The notes below the pieces were generated by a model. The model saw only the letters and a program-made list of their open reading frames with translations. It was not told where the DNA came from and searched no databases. Shown here piece by piece: positions 31,093 through 41,428 of a stretch of DNA of 64,000 nucleotides; positions within the stretch are counted from its first letter, which is position 1; each line of letters opens with the position of its first letter. A program made the position numbers and the translations under genes. Source of the DNA: Arachis hypogaea. Its lineage: Eukaryota; Streptophyta; Magnoliopsida; Fabales; Fabaceae. The stretch covers positions 62,972,054 through 63,036,053 of the forward strand of contig NC_092047.1 in NCBI RefSeq assembly GCF_003086295.3, given 5' to 3'.

Positions 31093-31934
31093 TAGGGATG
31101 GCAAAACTCTCCGAGACACCGGTATCTCTGTGGGGACTGCCCCGAATAGGGATCCTACTGTGGAAAATTTTTTCCGCGGGGATGGGGACGGGGGACAAAA
31201 TTCCCCCGAGGCAGGCATGGGGACCCGAGCGAGGATCTCTGCCCCGTCCCCGCTAATCCTCGAAGTTCATAAATTTACTGAATTGTCCTTAATAATATAT
31301 TTCTCATATATGTTTTTTAGTAATTTCACACACACACACACACACACATATATAAACCCAAAACTCCTAATCCTAATTTGCATAACCCTTCTTCAATTCA
31401 GAGATCCCTAACGCTGTCTGTACTCCATCCAACCTCTCTGCAGCCATTCCCTCGCCACTATCCCTTCTCACCGCATCATCACACCTTACTGTGCCATCAC
31501 CCTCACTGCGTCGTGCTCTCTATTTGTGACGTTCCTTTCCGTAACTCTGCCATCGTGTCCATTCTCCTCTCTGTTGCTGCGTCTCCCGCCTCGTCCACTG
31601 CTCTGTCCCCTGGCTCGCCGTTGCGTTCCCTCACTACGTTATTTTGAAAGAAGTCACCATCTTATCGTTTATATTTTTTGTATAAAATCTTGTTGTTTTT
31701 GTATATGATGGATACTTGCTGCTCTATTCATATGAAAATTAATAATTAGTTAGAACTATTAGATAGATGGGGAATGGGGTCCCCACGGGGAATGGGGCCC
31801 TGTGGGAAATGGGGATCGGGAGCAATATTCTCCCACTGCGGAGAATGGGGACGGGGACAGGGAGCAAATCGGGAGGCGGGGATGGGGAGCAGGGAGGCAT
31901 CCCCCACCCCTGCCCTGCCCCATTGACATCCCTA
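31093..31934. mobile_element. Non-autonomous hAT DNA transposon (842 bp)
   Basis: Terminal inverted repeats TAGGGATGGCAA and TTGACATCCCTA (11 of 12 pair) with an 8-bp target duplication CTCCAAGA at 31085-31092 and 31935-31942, the hAT hallmark. Subterminal regions are G-rich repeats (GGGGATGGGGA style) on both sides. A (CA)n run lies at about 31327-31348. No transposase is seen; short ORFs inside have no known domain. Confidence 0.9.
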
Positions 31935-31949
31935 CTCCAAGATGGCTTT

Positions 31950-32765
31950 TACTTTGGCGTGTGACATGCCGAAACATGGTGTTGCACGCTGGGCCAACTT
32001 TCCAGAGGATTAGACCTAAGGCAATTTGAGCAAGAAATGGGTATGCAACACGCCAAGGAAGTGGCGTGTCACACACCATGAAAATAATATTTCTGGGGAT
32101 ATGCATGCATGGTATTTTACACGCCAAGATGAATGGGCATGTGAAATTGAAACTCCTTCGAAGTGGCACTCATGCGTACGCATCACCTATACATACGCAC
32201 AACACCTGAAGATTGAGGATTCATGCGTACACATAGTGCATGCGTACACACAAAACTGGAAAATTGAAGATTCATGCTTATGCATGCTCCATGCGTACGC
32301 ACAAATGAGAATTTTTGCATTGTCATGCGTATGCATCCCCATGCGTACGCATGACCCCCTTGAATAGTGGGCGTTTCACACGCCAAAGACTATGGGTGTG
32401 CAAGAATAAAATGCCTTCAAGGCTTCTTTTGGAGCAATTCTTTGCGCGTTTTACACGCCACACATGGGCGTGTCACACACCAGTATTACACCTCCCAGGA
32501 CTTCATTTATTTGTGGTGTTTCACACGCCGAGATACGCCGTTACACACTAGGCCAATTTTCTAGAAGACTACTCCAACCACCATTTGGGTGTGCCACATG
32601 CTGCAACAAGGGCGTGTCACACGCCAAGAGAGAGGGAGCTCCAGAGACCACCAAGAAGTGGCATTTCACACGCCACACAAAGGGCGTGTTATACGCCGAA
32701 AGATGCTGCTCCTAGGGAAAGAAAAGTGTGGCATTTCACACGCCAATCAGTGGCATTTCACATGT
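31950..32765 (+). repeat. GGCGTGTCACACGCC palindrome array in LTR E
   Basis: At least ten variants, for example GGCGTTTCACACGCC (32369), GCGTTTTACACGCC (32447), GGCGTGTCACACGCC (32610) and GGCATTTCACACGCC (32659, 32728), with a block of TGCGTACGCA-type palindromes at 32163-32352. More units lie at 30905-31075 left of the hAT element. ORFs here are repeat artefacts. Confidence 0.85.
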
Positions 32766-33787
32766 CCCTTGGCCCAACATCCAAAGCCATTTTGCAACAC
32801 TTCAAGCCCACTAAGAATGCTAAAGCATTGGATCACTGAAGCCTTGAATTGGAAGATACAAAGCTGAATATTAAGTTTTGATTTTATTTGATTTTGTTTT
32901 GGAATTAAGTTTAAATTTAATGATTAGATTTTGTTTTAGGTTTTAGGATATAAGGTTCTTATAAAAAAAGGAAAAGAGGACTTTCGGACCTTCAGACTTT
33001 TTGCCGTTTTTTGTACCCCATTTTTTTATTTTGAAGCATGAGCCACTAATCTCCTTGGTTAAGGTTAGGAGCTCTATTGATTCCTATGGACAAATGTTAT
33101 AGCTTTCCTATCTTGATTAATGCATTGACATTTTCTTAAGAAAAAGTTTTTGTTCTTCATCCAAAGAATTTGAATGTGTTAGAAAGCAATTCTCTTCTGA
33201 CTTGAATTCTCTTAATATCTTGAAAAAGTTAATTAATTGAATTAAACTTGAAAACTTCTTCTCATGATTCTTAGGTTTTGAACTTGGACTTGATAAGTGA
33301 CATCGAATCAACCAAGTTTGGTTCTTGAGAATTGTGTGGCTTTTAAATCAGTAACGTTATTAACCTCTTGTCATAACTAATTAATCAAGTAATTGATAAT
33401 TGATTAGGATTAGAGAAATTGAATTACCAAAGAATTAGAGTTTAATTACTTATGATTTGCCATATATACATCATTTCTTGATCAAGGTGGAAAGTGAAAA
33501 AATGTTTTTTTTTTTCTGGAAGTTTCAACATCTCTGAAACCTTAATTCTTTTGAATCATATTTTTTCTCTCAATTACTTACGACTTGCTTTAATTCAATT
33601 TACTATCTTTTTATGTAATTGCTCTTGAAACCCTTAATTTTGACTGTCTGACTAGAATAATCAAGTGACTATTGTTTGCTTAATCCATTAATCCTCGTGG
33701 GAACAATAACCCACTCCCGTGGTATTACTTGATATAATCCATTGCACTTGCCGGTAGTTTATGGTTTGTAAAATCTGCATCATTTTG

Positions 33788-34235
33788 GTTTGGGATTTGG
33801 AAACCATGATATCGCCACTCTACTTCTTCCTATACTCGTCAAACTTGTCATTAACGTTAGCCTTGATAGCCTCTAGGACTCTGTTGAACTCCAATTTGTC
33901 TTCATTCTTAACGCTTGTTAAGGACAAAACAGAAGCAGTTTTCTTATGGCCAATTAATCCCAAGCGAGCCTTTCCCTTCACAATATAGTATGGAATTTCC
34001 ATCTACTTCACAACAATTGGCTTCTTGGCCTCAATAGTTTTGCGGCCTTTGGCCACTTCACGAACCGCATCAAGTCCCTCTTCGACAGCAAGGCTCCACC
34101 AATCCTAAACTACTTAGGCCGCTTCCCAAATAGCGAATTTGTAATCTGGTCGGGTTTTTTCTTGGCAGCTGGAACCGGAGCTTTAACACCTCTTTTGGGG
34201 CTTATAGCTACTGTGCTGCTACGAGGGGAGAAAGG
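33788..34235 (-). pseudogene. RPL7A: Ribosomal protein eL8 (RPL7A) pseudogene, internally deleted
   Basis: The only host-gene sequence recognised. Reading the minus strand from 34205: KRGVKAPVPAAKKKPDQITN and LFGKRPK, the N-terminus of the large-subunit protein eL8/L7a, with the initiator ATG now ATA. Then IGGALLSKRDLMRFVKWPK, a jump to KTIEAKKPIVVK, a stop, and a jump to [35 protein letters not shown] and [10 protein letters not shown] near the C-terminus. About half of the usual ~256 codons is missing through at least two deletions, and a stop follows FGKRPK. Sequence to about 34235 looks like its 5' UTR. The end is cut by solo LTR E. No introns are visible between fused segments, so a processed copy is likely but not proven. 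Confidence 0.85.
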
Positions 34236-34925
34236 ATTTTTCCCTTTCTTATTGATTGATGCTGATTTAATTGGTTTGCATTCAAATTGGATGATGCTGC
34301 ATTCTCTGGCATGAACATAAGTTGGGAAGAAAAGTTTCATTATTTTTACCAACAATATTTTCCATTCTTCCTTTAGTTACTGATTAATATGGGATATTTT
34401 ATTTATTTATTTTTCTTAATAAAACCTGTATATTTGGAATAGGCAACTGCTCCATTACCAGGAGTGGGTCTCTGCAATTGACTTTTCTACTTATTATGTA
34501 GATCAGTACTAGAAGTAGGAATCTTTAAACACGTGTAAATAGAAATTCGGTACCCAACATCAAAAAAGGTGGCATCAGAGTCGAAAGCCTGTAAATGCAA
34601 CTTGGAGGACTAGAAGTCAGCGGTGATCAAAGCTCTGTCGTGATTCTTCCAAAGTTTGTAACGTCAGCATAACAGAGGATTCCGAGCTTGAGAAGAAAAC
34701 CAAGTTCTATGTCGTCACTCATCCTATTCCACGAGGAGATTGGGATCAGTTGTGTTTGTGACGGCGGAGATGGCAGGAAACTCAGAGTTATGACACTTTG
34801 TCATTCGCTTTTGTTTTTTTATGATGGTGAATTTACAGTTTCTAATCCACCATGGTTGGTGTTGTCATCATCATATTGAGAAGGTGCATTGGGGGTTGGT
34901 GTGTTAACAACGAATGCGAGTGTTT
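34236..34925. other. Unassigned intergenic stretch
   Basis: About 690 bp without a recognisable gene, repeat end or hairpin module. Moderately AT-rich. The short ORF at 34688-34879 has no recognisable domain. It may be the only non-LTR sequence in the window apart from the pseudogene. Confidence 0.4.
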
Positions 34926-36651
34926 TTATAAACCCTAATTTTGTGGTTTATATTGTGTAGAATTTGGGGGTTTTGTGAATATTTTTCACACTTATCCACA
35001 AGAATTGCATGGTTTTGTGTTCCCTTCCTAATATTGCTCCATGATGGAAAACATACTTCTTTTGCCTTAAAATTGCTATATTTTGATCCTCTTTTATTAC
35101 CATTCGATGCCGTGACGTTTTTGTTGAGTGATTTCAGAATTTATAGGGCAAGAATGGCTTAGAAGAGAGAAAGAAAGCATACACAAGAGCTAGGAACATG
35201 AAAATTTGGATTTTGGAAACTTCAGCATGGGCGCGCACGCGCACCTTGTGCGCACTCCTGGATGAAGACAACTGGAAGCGGCGTGCAAAGATGGACGCAT
35301 CCGCACAGATTAGGGAAATCCACACCGGCGCGCACGCGTACAGGGCGCGCACGCGTGGATCACAAAATCAATCGGCGTGCACACGCGACAAGATGCACGT
35401 GACCTCATTAAAGGAAATCGTGCCTGGCGATTTATGAGGCTCAAGAGGCCCAAATTCAAGCTGGTTCTGCATGGAAAAGACCCAAGGATGCTAGGGAAAA
35501 GGGGAAATCAATCATTTGACACTTAGACACAATTTTTAGCTAGTTTTTTTTTTTTGTTCTTCTAGAGAGAGAAACCCTTGTTCTTCTCTAGATCTAGCTT
35601 TAATTTGATCTTCCCTTGTTGAATTCTGAATTGGATCTTGTTAATTACTAGTTTTGATTGCTTAATTTGAATTCCTTAGCATAATTTTGTTTAGATCTTG
35701 TGTTAGATTTATGTTTTCTTGTCAATTGTCATTTTATACCCAATTCATGAATCTTGTGAATCTTGAATTGCTAATGTTACATTGATGATTTTCATGGTTA
35801 ATTGTGTTGTTTGAGTGATTGTATGTTGATAATTGTTAGTGGGTACTTGTTAGTTCCAATTTAATTGCAATTTGAATATGTCTTTTATTAATGCTTACCA
35901 TGTGTTTGATAAAATGTTTCCTTTGATTATGGAGTAGTTCTCTTTACTCTTGGCCTAGGCTAAGGGAATTGGGTAAACTTGAGTCATTGGGTCTAATGGA
36001 TTTGATGATTTGGGAACCCTTAGTGGTCAATTTGATAGCCATTGACACTAGCCTACTACTAAGTTAATTAGTAGTTAGGTTGGACCTTATGGGTTGATGT
36101 TGACTAAACCATTTAACATACTTTAAGTATAGAAGTAGACTTAATGAGTTTGGTTCCTCATAATTGTCAAGATATGGTTATTAGACAAGGATAGTGACCC
36201 TAATTCCCGTGTCTAGCCAAGAGTTGCTTTTATCATTCATATTTGAAAACCCAAAATTCCTAATTGCTTTGTCTCATTTATAGTTATTTGTTTAGTTTTA
36301 GAGTAGAATTATATTGGAAGTTATCTTGTTAGTTTGGAATTGCTCACTTCTTGCTTTAGTTGTTTGAATTAGTTCTTGCATTTCAAGATTACTTGCTTAT
36401 TAAGATTCCTAGTTTAATTTCTTGTTCATGACTTGCAACTCTGGAATTCTAACCAATGTTGATGCACATGTTTGCCCATTCCTTGTGAGACGACCCGAGG
36501 TTTGAATACTTCGGTTACTTTTATTGGGGTTAAACTTGTGACAACCAATTCCTTCTAAATTTTATTTGCGGATTATTTGTCGATTAAGGACTATACTTGC
36601 AACGCAAAAAATCTTGTGAAATTCCTTATCGACGGTATCCGTGCTCTATCA
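34926..36651 (+). repeat. Element F 5' LTR (about 1.73 kb)
   Basis: Start placed at TTATAAACCC (other families have TGATAAACCC), end CTCTATCA 6 bp before the PBS. CpG island at 35220-35400 (GCGCGCACGCG type), R/U5 hairpin CCGAGG-(8)-CTTCGG at 36495-36514 after GAGACGAC. No second copy in the window, so the left end is inferred from similarity to other LTR starts. Confidence 0.8.
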
Positions 36652-36657
36652 AATTTT

Positions 36658-36675
36658 TGGCGCCGTTGCCGGGGA
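36658..36675 (+). other. Element F primer-binding site (tRNA-Asp)
   Basis: TGGCGCCGTTGCCGGGGA, perfect, 6 bp after the LTR. Confidence 0.95.
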
Positions 36676-36801
36676 ATGGTTGCAACATATGCCTTGATAT
36701 TGGTTATGTGAATATGTAAATATTGTAGATAGTTTAATTTCTTTCAATACTTAGCTATAGTTTAGATTTCTTTTGTATGTGTGCTATGACTCCCAAGTTT
36801 G

Positions 36802-37337
36802 ATGACTCGGTCTCAACCGAATTCTAGCTTAGCCGAGTTTGACCCTGAGATTGAAAGAACCTTGTTACACACTCGGCAAGCTAGACGGCGGTTGGATTAT
36901 ACGGCTAGTACTTCGGCTTCTCTTGAGGAACATACCGAATCACTAGACAGTACTGAGAGTGACTTAGAGAGTTGGAGACATTATCCTTGGGTAGTTCAAT
37001 TTCTTCCTTGATGGAACCTATTCCAAAGAAATGTGGTGACCCTGGACCTTGTTTGGTGTCTTATTGTATTGGTGGGCGTACTTTTCATGACTGTATATGT
37101 GATCTAGGAGCTTACGTAAGCATCATGCCACTTTCTATCTTTGTGCGGTTGAATTTAGCTCCATAAAAGAAGTCGGCGGCGAAGTTTGCCTTAGCCGATA
37201 AGAGTGTGATCACTGTGATGGGAATAGCAGAAGATGTACTTGTGGCAATCAAGGACTTGGTCTTTTTGGTTGACTTTTACATCCTTGAAATGCCTCCAAC
37301 AGAAAATAGAAGTTCATCCCCCGTTCTACTGGGTAGA
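36802..37337 (+). pseudogene. Element F gag start fused to protease, cut by element G
   Basis: ATG 36802 gives MTRSQPNSSLAEFDPEIERT, homologous to the gag start of H (54934). Around 36975 the frame jumps to ETLSLGSSISSLM and the protease (CDLGAYVSIMPLSI, later GIAEDVLVAIKDL and SPVLLGR), so most of gag, well over 1 kb compared with H, is deleted. A TAA at about 37164-37166 interrupts the protease. The sequence stops at VLLGR with the target duplication GTAGA (37333-37337) and resumes after G with GRPFLKT at 47220. Protease would cleave Gag-Pol; this copy is inactive. Confidence 0.9.
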
Positions 37338-38979
37338 CGGTGCACGAAATCGTGATCATTCATTCCTTTGTAACGGCGTCAAAAACTTTATATGCACGTT
37401 CATAATCTTAATTCTTTGTCACAACTTCGCACAACTAACTAGCAAGTGCACTGGGTCATCCAACTAATAAACCTTACGTGAGTAAGGGTCGATCCCACGG
37501 AGATTGTCGGCTTGAAGCAATATATGGTCACCTTGTAAATCTCAGTCAGGCGGATTCAAATGGTTATAGAGTTTTAATAATTAAAAAATAAATAAAATGT
37601 AAAAAAGGATAGAGATACTTATGTAATTCATTGGTGAGAATTTCAGATAAGCGTATAGAGATGCTTAGTTCCTTCTGAATCTCCACTTTCCTACTGCTTT
37701 CATCCAATCCTTCATACTCCTTTCCATGGCAAGCTGTATGTTGGGCATCACCATTGTCAATGGCTACATCCCGTCCTCTCAATGAAAATGGTCCAAAATG
37801 CGCTGTCACCGCACGGCTAATCATCTGTCGGTTCTCGATCATGCTGGAATAGGATCCAGTAATCCTTTTGCGTCTGTCACTATGCCCAGCACTCGCGAGT
37901 TTGAAGCTCGTCATAGCCATCCCTTCCCAGATCCTACTCGGAATACCACTGACAAGGTTTAGACTTTCTGAACCTCAAGAATGGCCGCCAATAATTCTAG
38001 CCTATACCATGAAGACTCTGATCGTAGATCAGGAGGCTAAGAGATATGCATTCAAGCTTGCTTTCATGTAGAACAGAAGTGTTTGTCAGGCACGCGTTCA
38101 TAAGTGAGAATGGTGATGAGCGTCACATAATCATCACATTCATCATGTTCTTATGTGCGAATGAATATCTTAGAGAAGAAATAGGCTTGAATTGAATAGA
38201 AAGACAATAGTACTTTGCATTAATTCATGAGGAACAGCAGAGCTCCACACCTTAATCTATGGTGTGTAGAAACTCTACTGTTGAAAATACATAAGTGATG
38301 ATAGGGTAGACATGGCTGAGTGGCCAGCCTCCCATGGAGGTCTCAGAACGTAAAAGTTACATAATGTGTTCCAGAGATTTCTAACACAATAGTGAAAAGT
38401 TCTATTTATACTAAACTAATTACTAGGGTTACAGAAATAAGTAAATGATGCAGAAATCCACTTCCAGACCCACTTGGTGTGTGCTTGGACTGAGCGTTGA
38501 AGCTTTCACGTGTAGAGGTCTTCCTTGGAGTTGAACGCCAGTTTGTAATTTGTTTCTGGCGTTTAACGCCAGAATAGGGCAGAAAGCTGGCGTTGAATGC
38601 CAATTTGCGTCGTCTAAACTCGGGCAAAGTATGGACTATTATATATTGCTGAAAAGACCCTGGATGTCTAATTTCTAACGCAATTGATAGCGCACCATTT
38701 TGGTTTCTATAGCTCCAGAAAATTCACTTTGTATGCAGGGAGGTCAGAATCTAACAGCATCTGCAGTCCTTTTTCAGCCTCTGAATCAGATTTTTGCTCA
38801 AGTCCCTCAATTTCAGCCAGAAATTACCTGAAATCACAGAAAAACACACAAACTCCTAGTAAAGTCCAGAAATGTGATTTTTAATTAAAAATTAATAAAA
38901 ATATACTAAAAACTAATCAAATCATACTAAAAACTATGTAAAAATAATGCCAAAAAGCGTATAAATTATCCGTTCATCA
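37338..38979 (-). repeat. Element G 3' LTR (1642 bp)
   Basis: Plus-strand CGGTGCACGAAATC (TGG in the other copy) to GTTCATCA. R/U5 hairpin CCTTAC-GTGA-GTAAGG at 37472-37487, GGCC hairpin at 38313-38326, palindrome island at about 38530-38605. One array unit (about 30 bp) present in the other LTR is missing here. ORFs inside recur in the 5' LTR and are not genes. Confidence 0.95.
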
Positions 38980-39017
38980 CAACACCAAACTTAAATTGTT
39001 GCTTATTGCCAAGCAAC
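38980..39017 (-). promoter_or_regulatory. Element G 3' PPT with hairpin
   Basis: Minus strand: GTTGCTT-(loop GGCAAT, GCAA core)-AAGCAAC (39017-38998), then AATTTAAGTTTGGTGTTG to the LTR. The loop is GCAA rather than GGGA/AGGA, itself a GNRA tetraloop. Confidence 0.8.
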
Positions 39018-40080
39018 TGAAAATCAAATAGGATAAAAAGAAGAGAATATACTATAAATTCCAAATATCAATGAAACTTAGCTCCAATCAGATGAGCGGG
39101 ACTAGTAGCTTTTTGCCTCTGAATAGTTTTGGCATCTCACTTTATCCTTTGAAGTTCATAATGATTGGCATCTATAGGAACTCAGAATTTAGATAGTGTT
39201 ATATATTCTCCTAGTTCAGTATGTTGATTCTTGAACACAACTACTTTATGAGTCTTGGCCGTGGCCCTAAGCACTTTGTTTTCCAGTATTACCACCGGAT
39301 ACATAAATGCCACAGACACATAATTGGGTGAACCTTTTCAGATTGTGACTCAGCTTTGCTAAAGTCCCCAATTAGAGGTGTCCAGGGTTCTTAAGCACAC
39401 TCTGTTTTTGCTTTGGACATCGACTTTAACCGCTCAGTCTCAAGCTTTTCACTTGACACCTTCACGCCACAAGCACATGGTTAGGGACAGCTTGGTTTAG
39501 CCGCTTAGGCCAGGATTTTATTCCTTTGGGCCCTCCTATCCACTGATGCTCAAAGTCTTGGATCCCTTTTACCCTTGCCTTTTGGTTTTAAGGGCTATTG
39601 GCTTTTTCTGCTTGCTTTTTTTTTTCTTTTTCTTTCTTTCTTTTTTTTTCGCCTTCTTTTTTTTCGCAAGTTTTACTCTATTCACTGCTTTTTCTTGCTT
39701 CAAGAATCATTTTTATGATTTTTCAGATCATCAAATAACATTTCTCCTTTTTCATCATTCTTTCAAAAGCCAACAATTTTAACATTCATAAACAACAAAT
39801 TCAAAAGACATATTCACTGTTCAAGCATTCATTCAGAAAACAAAAAGTATTGTCACCACATCAAAATAATTAAACTAGTTTCAAGGATGAATTCGAAATC
39901 ATGTAGTTCTTGTTCTTTTGTGATTAAAAGCATTTTTCATTTAAGAAAGGTGATGGATTCATAGGACATTCATAGCTTTAAGACATAGACACTTAAACAC
40001 TAATGATCATATAGTAAAGACACAAACATAAATAAAACATAAGGCTCAAAAACCGAATAACAGGAAAATAAGAACAAGGA
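39018..40080 (-). other. Element G 3' non-coding region
   Basis: Homologous to I 13387-14477; T-rich runs at about 39610-39665. No gene supported. Confidence 0.6.
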
Positions 40081-40459
40081 GATTAAGGAACGGGTCCACC
40101 TTAGTGAGGGTGGCATCTTCCTCTTCTTGAAGAACCAATGGTGCTCTTGAGCTCCTCTATGTCTCTTCCTTGCCTTTATTGCTTCATCCCTAGTGATTTT
40201 GGTGCTCCTATCCTTAGTTGCTCCCAATAGTTGTGTGGAGAAAAATGTATCCCTTGAGGTATCTCAGGGATTTTTGGGTGAGGGAATTCCTCATGCTCTT
40301 GTTGAGGTCCATGAGTGGGCTCTCTTGTTGTGCAGTCAAATGCTCTACTACTGAGCTATGGACCCTTGAGATGAATCTCTCCATCTCCCATGACTCGGAG
40401 GTGGAAGCTTTTGTCTTTCTTTTCCTCTTTCTAGAGGTTTCTCCGGCCTTAGGTGCCAT
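40081..40459 (-). pseudogene. Element G reduced third ORF with captured tRNA fragment
   Basis: From ATG 40459: MAPKAGETSRKRKRKTKAST, a basic NLS-like start as in I, then SWEMERFISR. The next 35 bp are a tRNA-Cys 5' half (40331-40365), translated here as VHSSVVEHLTA, after which the element resumes with QQESPLMDL. The frame ends at 40214, and homology to the C-terminal coiled coil of I continues to about 40081 in other frames. The central domain of the full-length third ORF is absent. Product and function unknown. Confidence 0.55.
40331..40365 (-). other. Captured 5' half of a tRNA-Cys(GCA)
   Basis: Minus strand GGGTCCATAGCTCAGTAGTA then GAGCATTTGACTGCA. This is a tRNA-Cys 5' half from nucleotide 1 to the last anticodon base (GCA), with D-arm and A-box (TAGCTCAGTNGTAGAGC) intact and one change from the usual GTGGTAG. 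It is absent from the homologous place in I. The 3' junction shares CAAGAG with the tRNA continuation, suggesting a microhomology-guided template switch. It cannot be a tRNA gene because the 3' half is missing. Confidence 0.85.
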
Positions 40460-40494
40460 TAATGGTTATGGAAAAACAAAAAGCAATGCTTTTA

Positions 40495-40533
40495 CCACAC
40501 CAAACTTAAAAGGTTTGCTCGTCCCCGAGCAAA
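40495..40533 (-). promoter_or_regulatory. Internal hairpin-PPT unit of element G
   Basis: Minus strand TTTGCTCG-GGGA-CGAGCAAA (40533-40514, perfect 8 bp), then CCTTTTAAGTTTGGTGTGG. The C-G pair here replaces the wobble pair in I, preserving the stem. Confidence 0.7.
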
Positions 40534-40919
40534 TAAAGAAAGGAAGTAGTAGAAGAAGAAGAAAATGGAGGAGATGGAGGTAGAAGGTGCATTCGGCCAA
40601 GGGGGAGAAGTGGTGGTTGTATTGTGTGAAAATGGAGTAGTGTTGAGGGGTTTATATAGGGGTGGGCGGGAGGGTAGGTTTCGGCCATTAGGGTTGGGTT
40701 TGGAAGGGAAAAGAATTTGAATTTTGGAGGTAGGTGGGGTTTATGGGGAAGAGTGGATGGATGTGAGTGGCTAAGGGTATTTGGGGAAGAGAGTTATAAA
40801 AAGGTGTGAAGAGGAGAGAAGAAGAGGTGGGGTAGGTGGGGATCCTGTGGGGTCCACAGATCCAAAGGGGTCAAGGATTTAACATTCCTGCTCCAAGTAG
40901 GCGTACAAAACACCCTTAG
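40534..40919 (-). other. G-rich (plus strand) non-coding spacer in element G
   Basis: Purine-rich sequence with GGTGGGG and GGAAGAG words (about 40560-40860). No gene supported; the minus-strand ORF 40506-40688 is low complexity. Confidence 0.5.
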
Positions 40920-41070
40920 AATGCAAGTCTGGCGTTAAACCTATAAGGAATTTCTTCACCACTTATCTTTCCCCTTATTTTTTTCTGGCGTTTAACGCCA
41001 GCTTGATGCTTCTTTCTGGCGTTAAACGCCAGTTTGATACTTCTTACTGGCGTTTAAACGCCAGTAAGCT
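40920..41070 (-). repeat. GGCGTTTAACGCC palindrome array, element G 3' UTR
   Basis: Units GGCGTTAAACC (40932), GGCGTTTAACGCCAG (40987), GGCGTTAAACGCCAG (41017) and GGCGTTTAAACGCCAG (41048), about 30 bp apart. Shorter than the array of I; same motif as the family's LTR island. Confidence 0.85.
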
Positions 41071-41209
41071 CTTCCTCCAGGGTGAGCTGTTTTTAATGCT
41101 ATTTTTCATTCTGTTTTTGATTTTTCAGTAGTTTTTGTGACTTCACATGATCATCAACCTAAAAAAACATAAAATAGAAATGGAAAATAATTAAATATAT
41201 TTAAATAAC

Positions 41210-41256
41210 ATTGGGTTGCCTCCCAACAAGCGCTTCTTTAATGTCAATAGCTTGAC
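41210..41256 (-). promoter_or_regulatory. Twin-hairpin RNA element after element G protease
   Basis: Minus strand GTCAA-GCTA-TTGAC (41256-41243), ATTAAAGAAGCGCTT, then GTTGGG-AGGCAA-CCCAAT (41227-41210). Relative to A/B/F/H the second pair is T-A instead of G-C and the first G-T instead of G-C; relative to I the first is G-T versus A-T. Confidence 0.8.
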
Positions 41257-41281
41257 AGTGAGCTCTCATGGAGCCTCACAG

Positions 41282-41428
41282 ATATTCAGAGCATTATTGG
41301 GACCTCCCAACACCAAACTTAGAGTTTGAATATGGGGGTTCAACACCAAACTTAGAGTTTGGTTGTGGCCTCCCAACACCAAACTTAGAATTTGGTTGTG
41401 GCCTCCCAACACCAAACTTAGAATTTGA
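41282..41428 (-). repeat. Tandem PPT-like repeats in element G
   Basis: Four units of about 30-35 bp, each with CAACACCAAACTTAGA (minus strand TCTAAGTTTGGTGTTG) followed by CTCCCAAC/GTGGCCTCCC. Element I has a single unit at 15677. Each unit carries a purine tract resembling the element's own PPT (TTAAGTTTGGTGTTG). Confidence 0.8.

Larger units (their letters stand above)
30689..33782 (+). repeat. Solo LTR E, very long (about 2.24 kb without the hAT insert)
   Basis: Ends TGATGCA...TGCATCA, a perfect 7-bp terminal inverted repeat, flanked by TTTTG at 30684-30688 and 33783-33787. No PBS follows the right end, hence a solo LTR. It contains an array of GGCGTGTCACACGCC-type palindromes (30900-32765, split by the hAT element) and a CATGCGTACGCAT block (32163-32352). 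Near the right end is the module seen in other LTRs: GTGGG-(8)-CCCAC and CCAC-TCCC-GTGG (33697-33722), then TATTACTTG and GCACTTGCCGGT. Orientation from that module is +. Confidence 0.88.

Noticed and set aside
31378..31708. Pro/Ser/Leu-rich ORFs
   Set aside because: Inside the hAT element, low complexity, no transposase motif.
34688..34879. 63-codon ORF
   Set aside because: No recognisable domain and no supporting context; left in the unassigned stretch.
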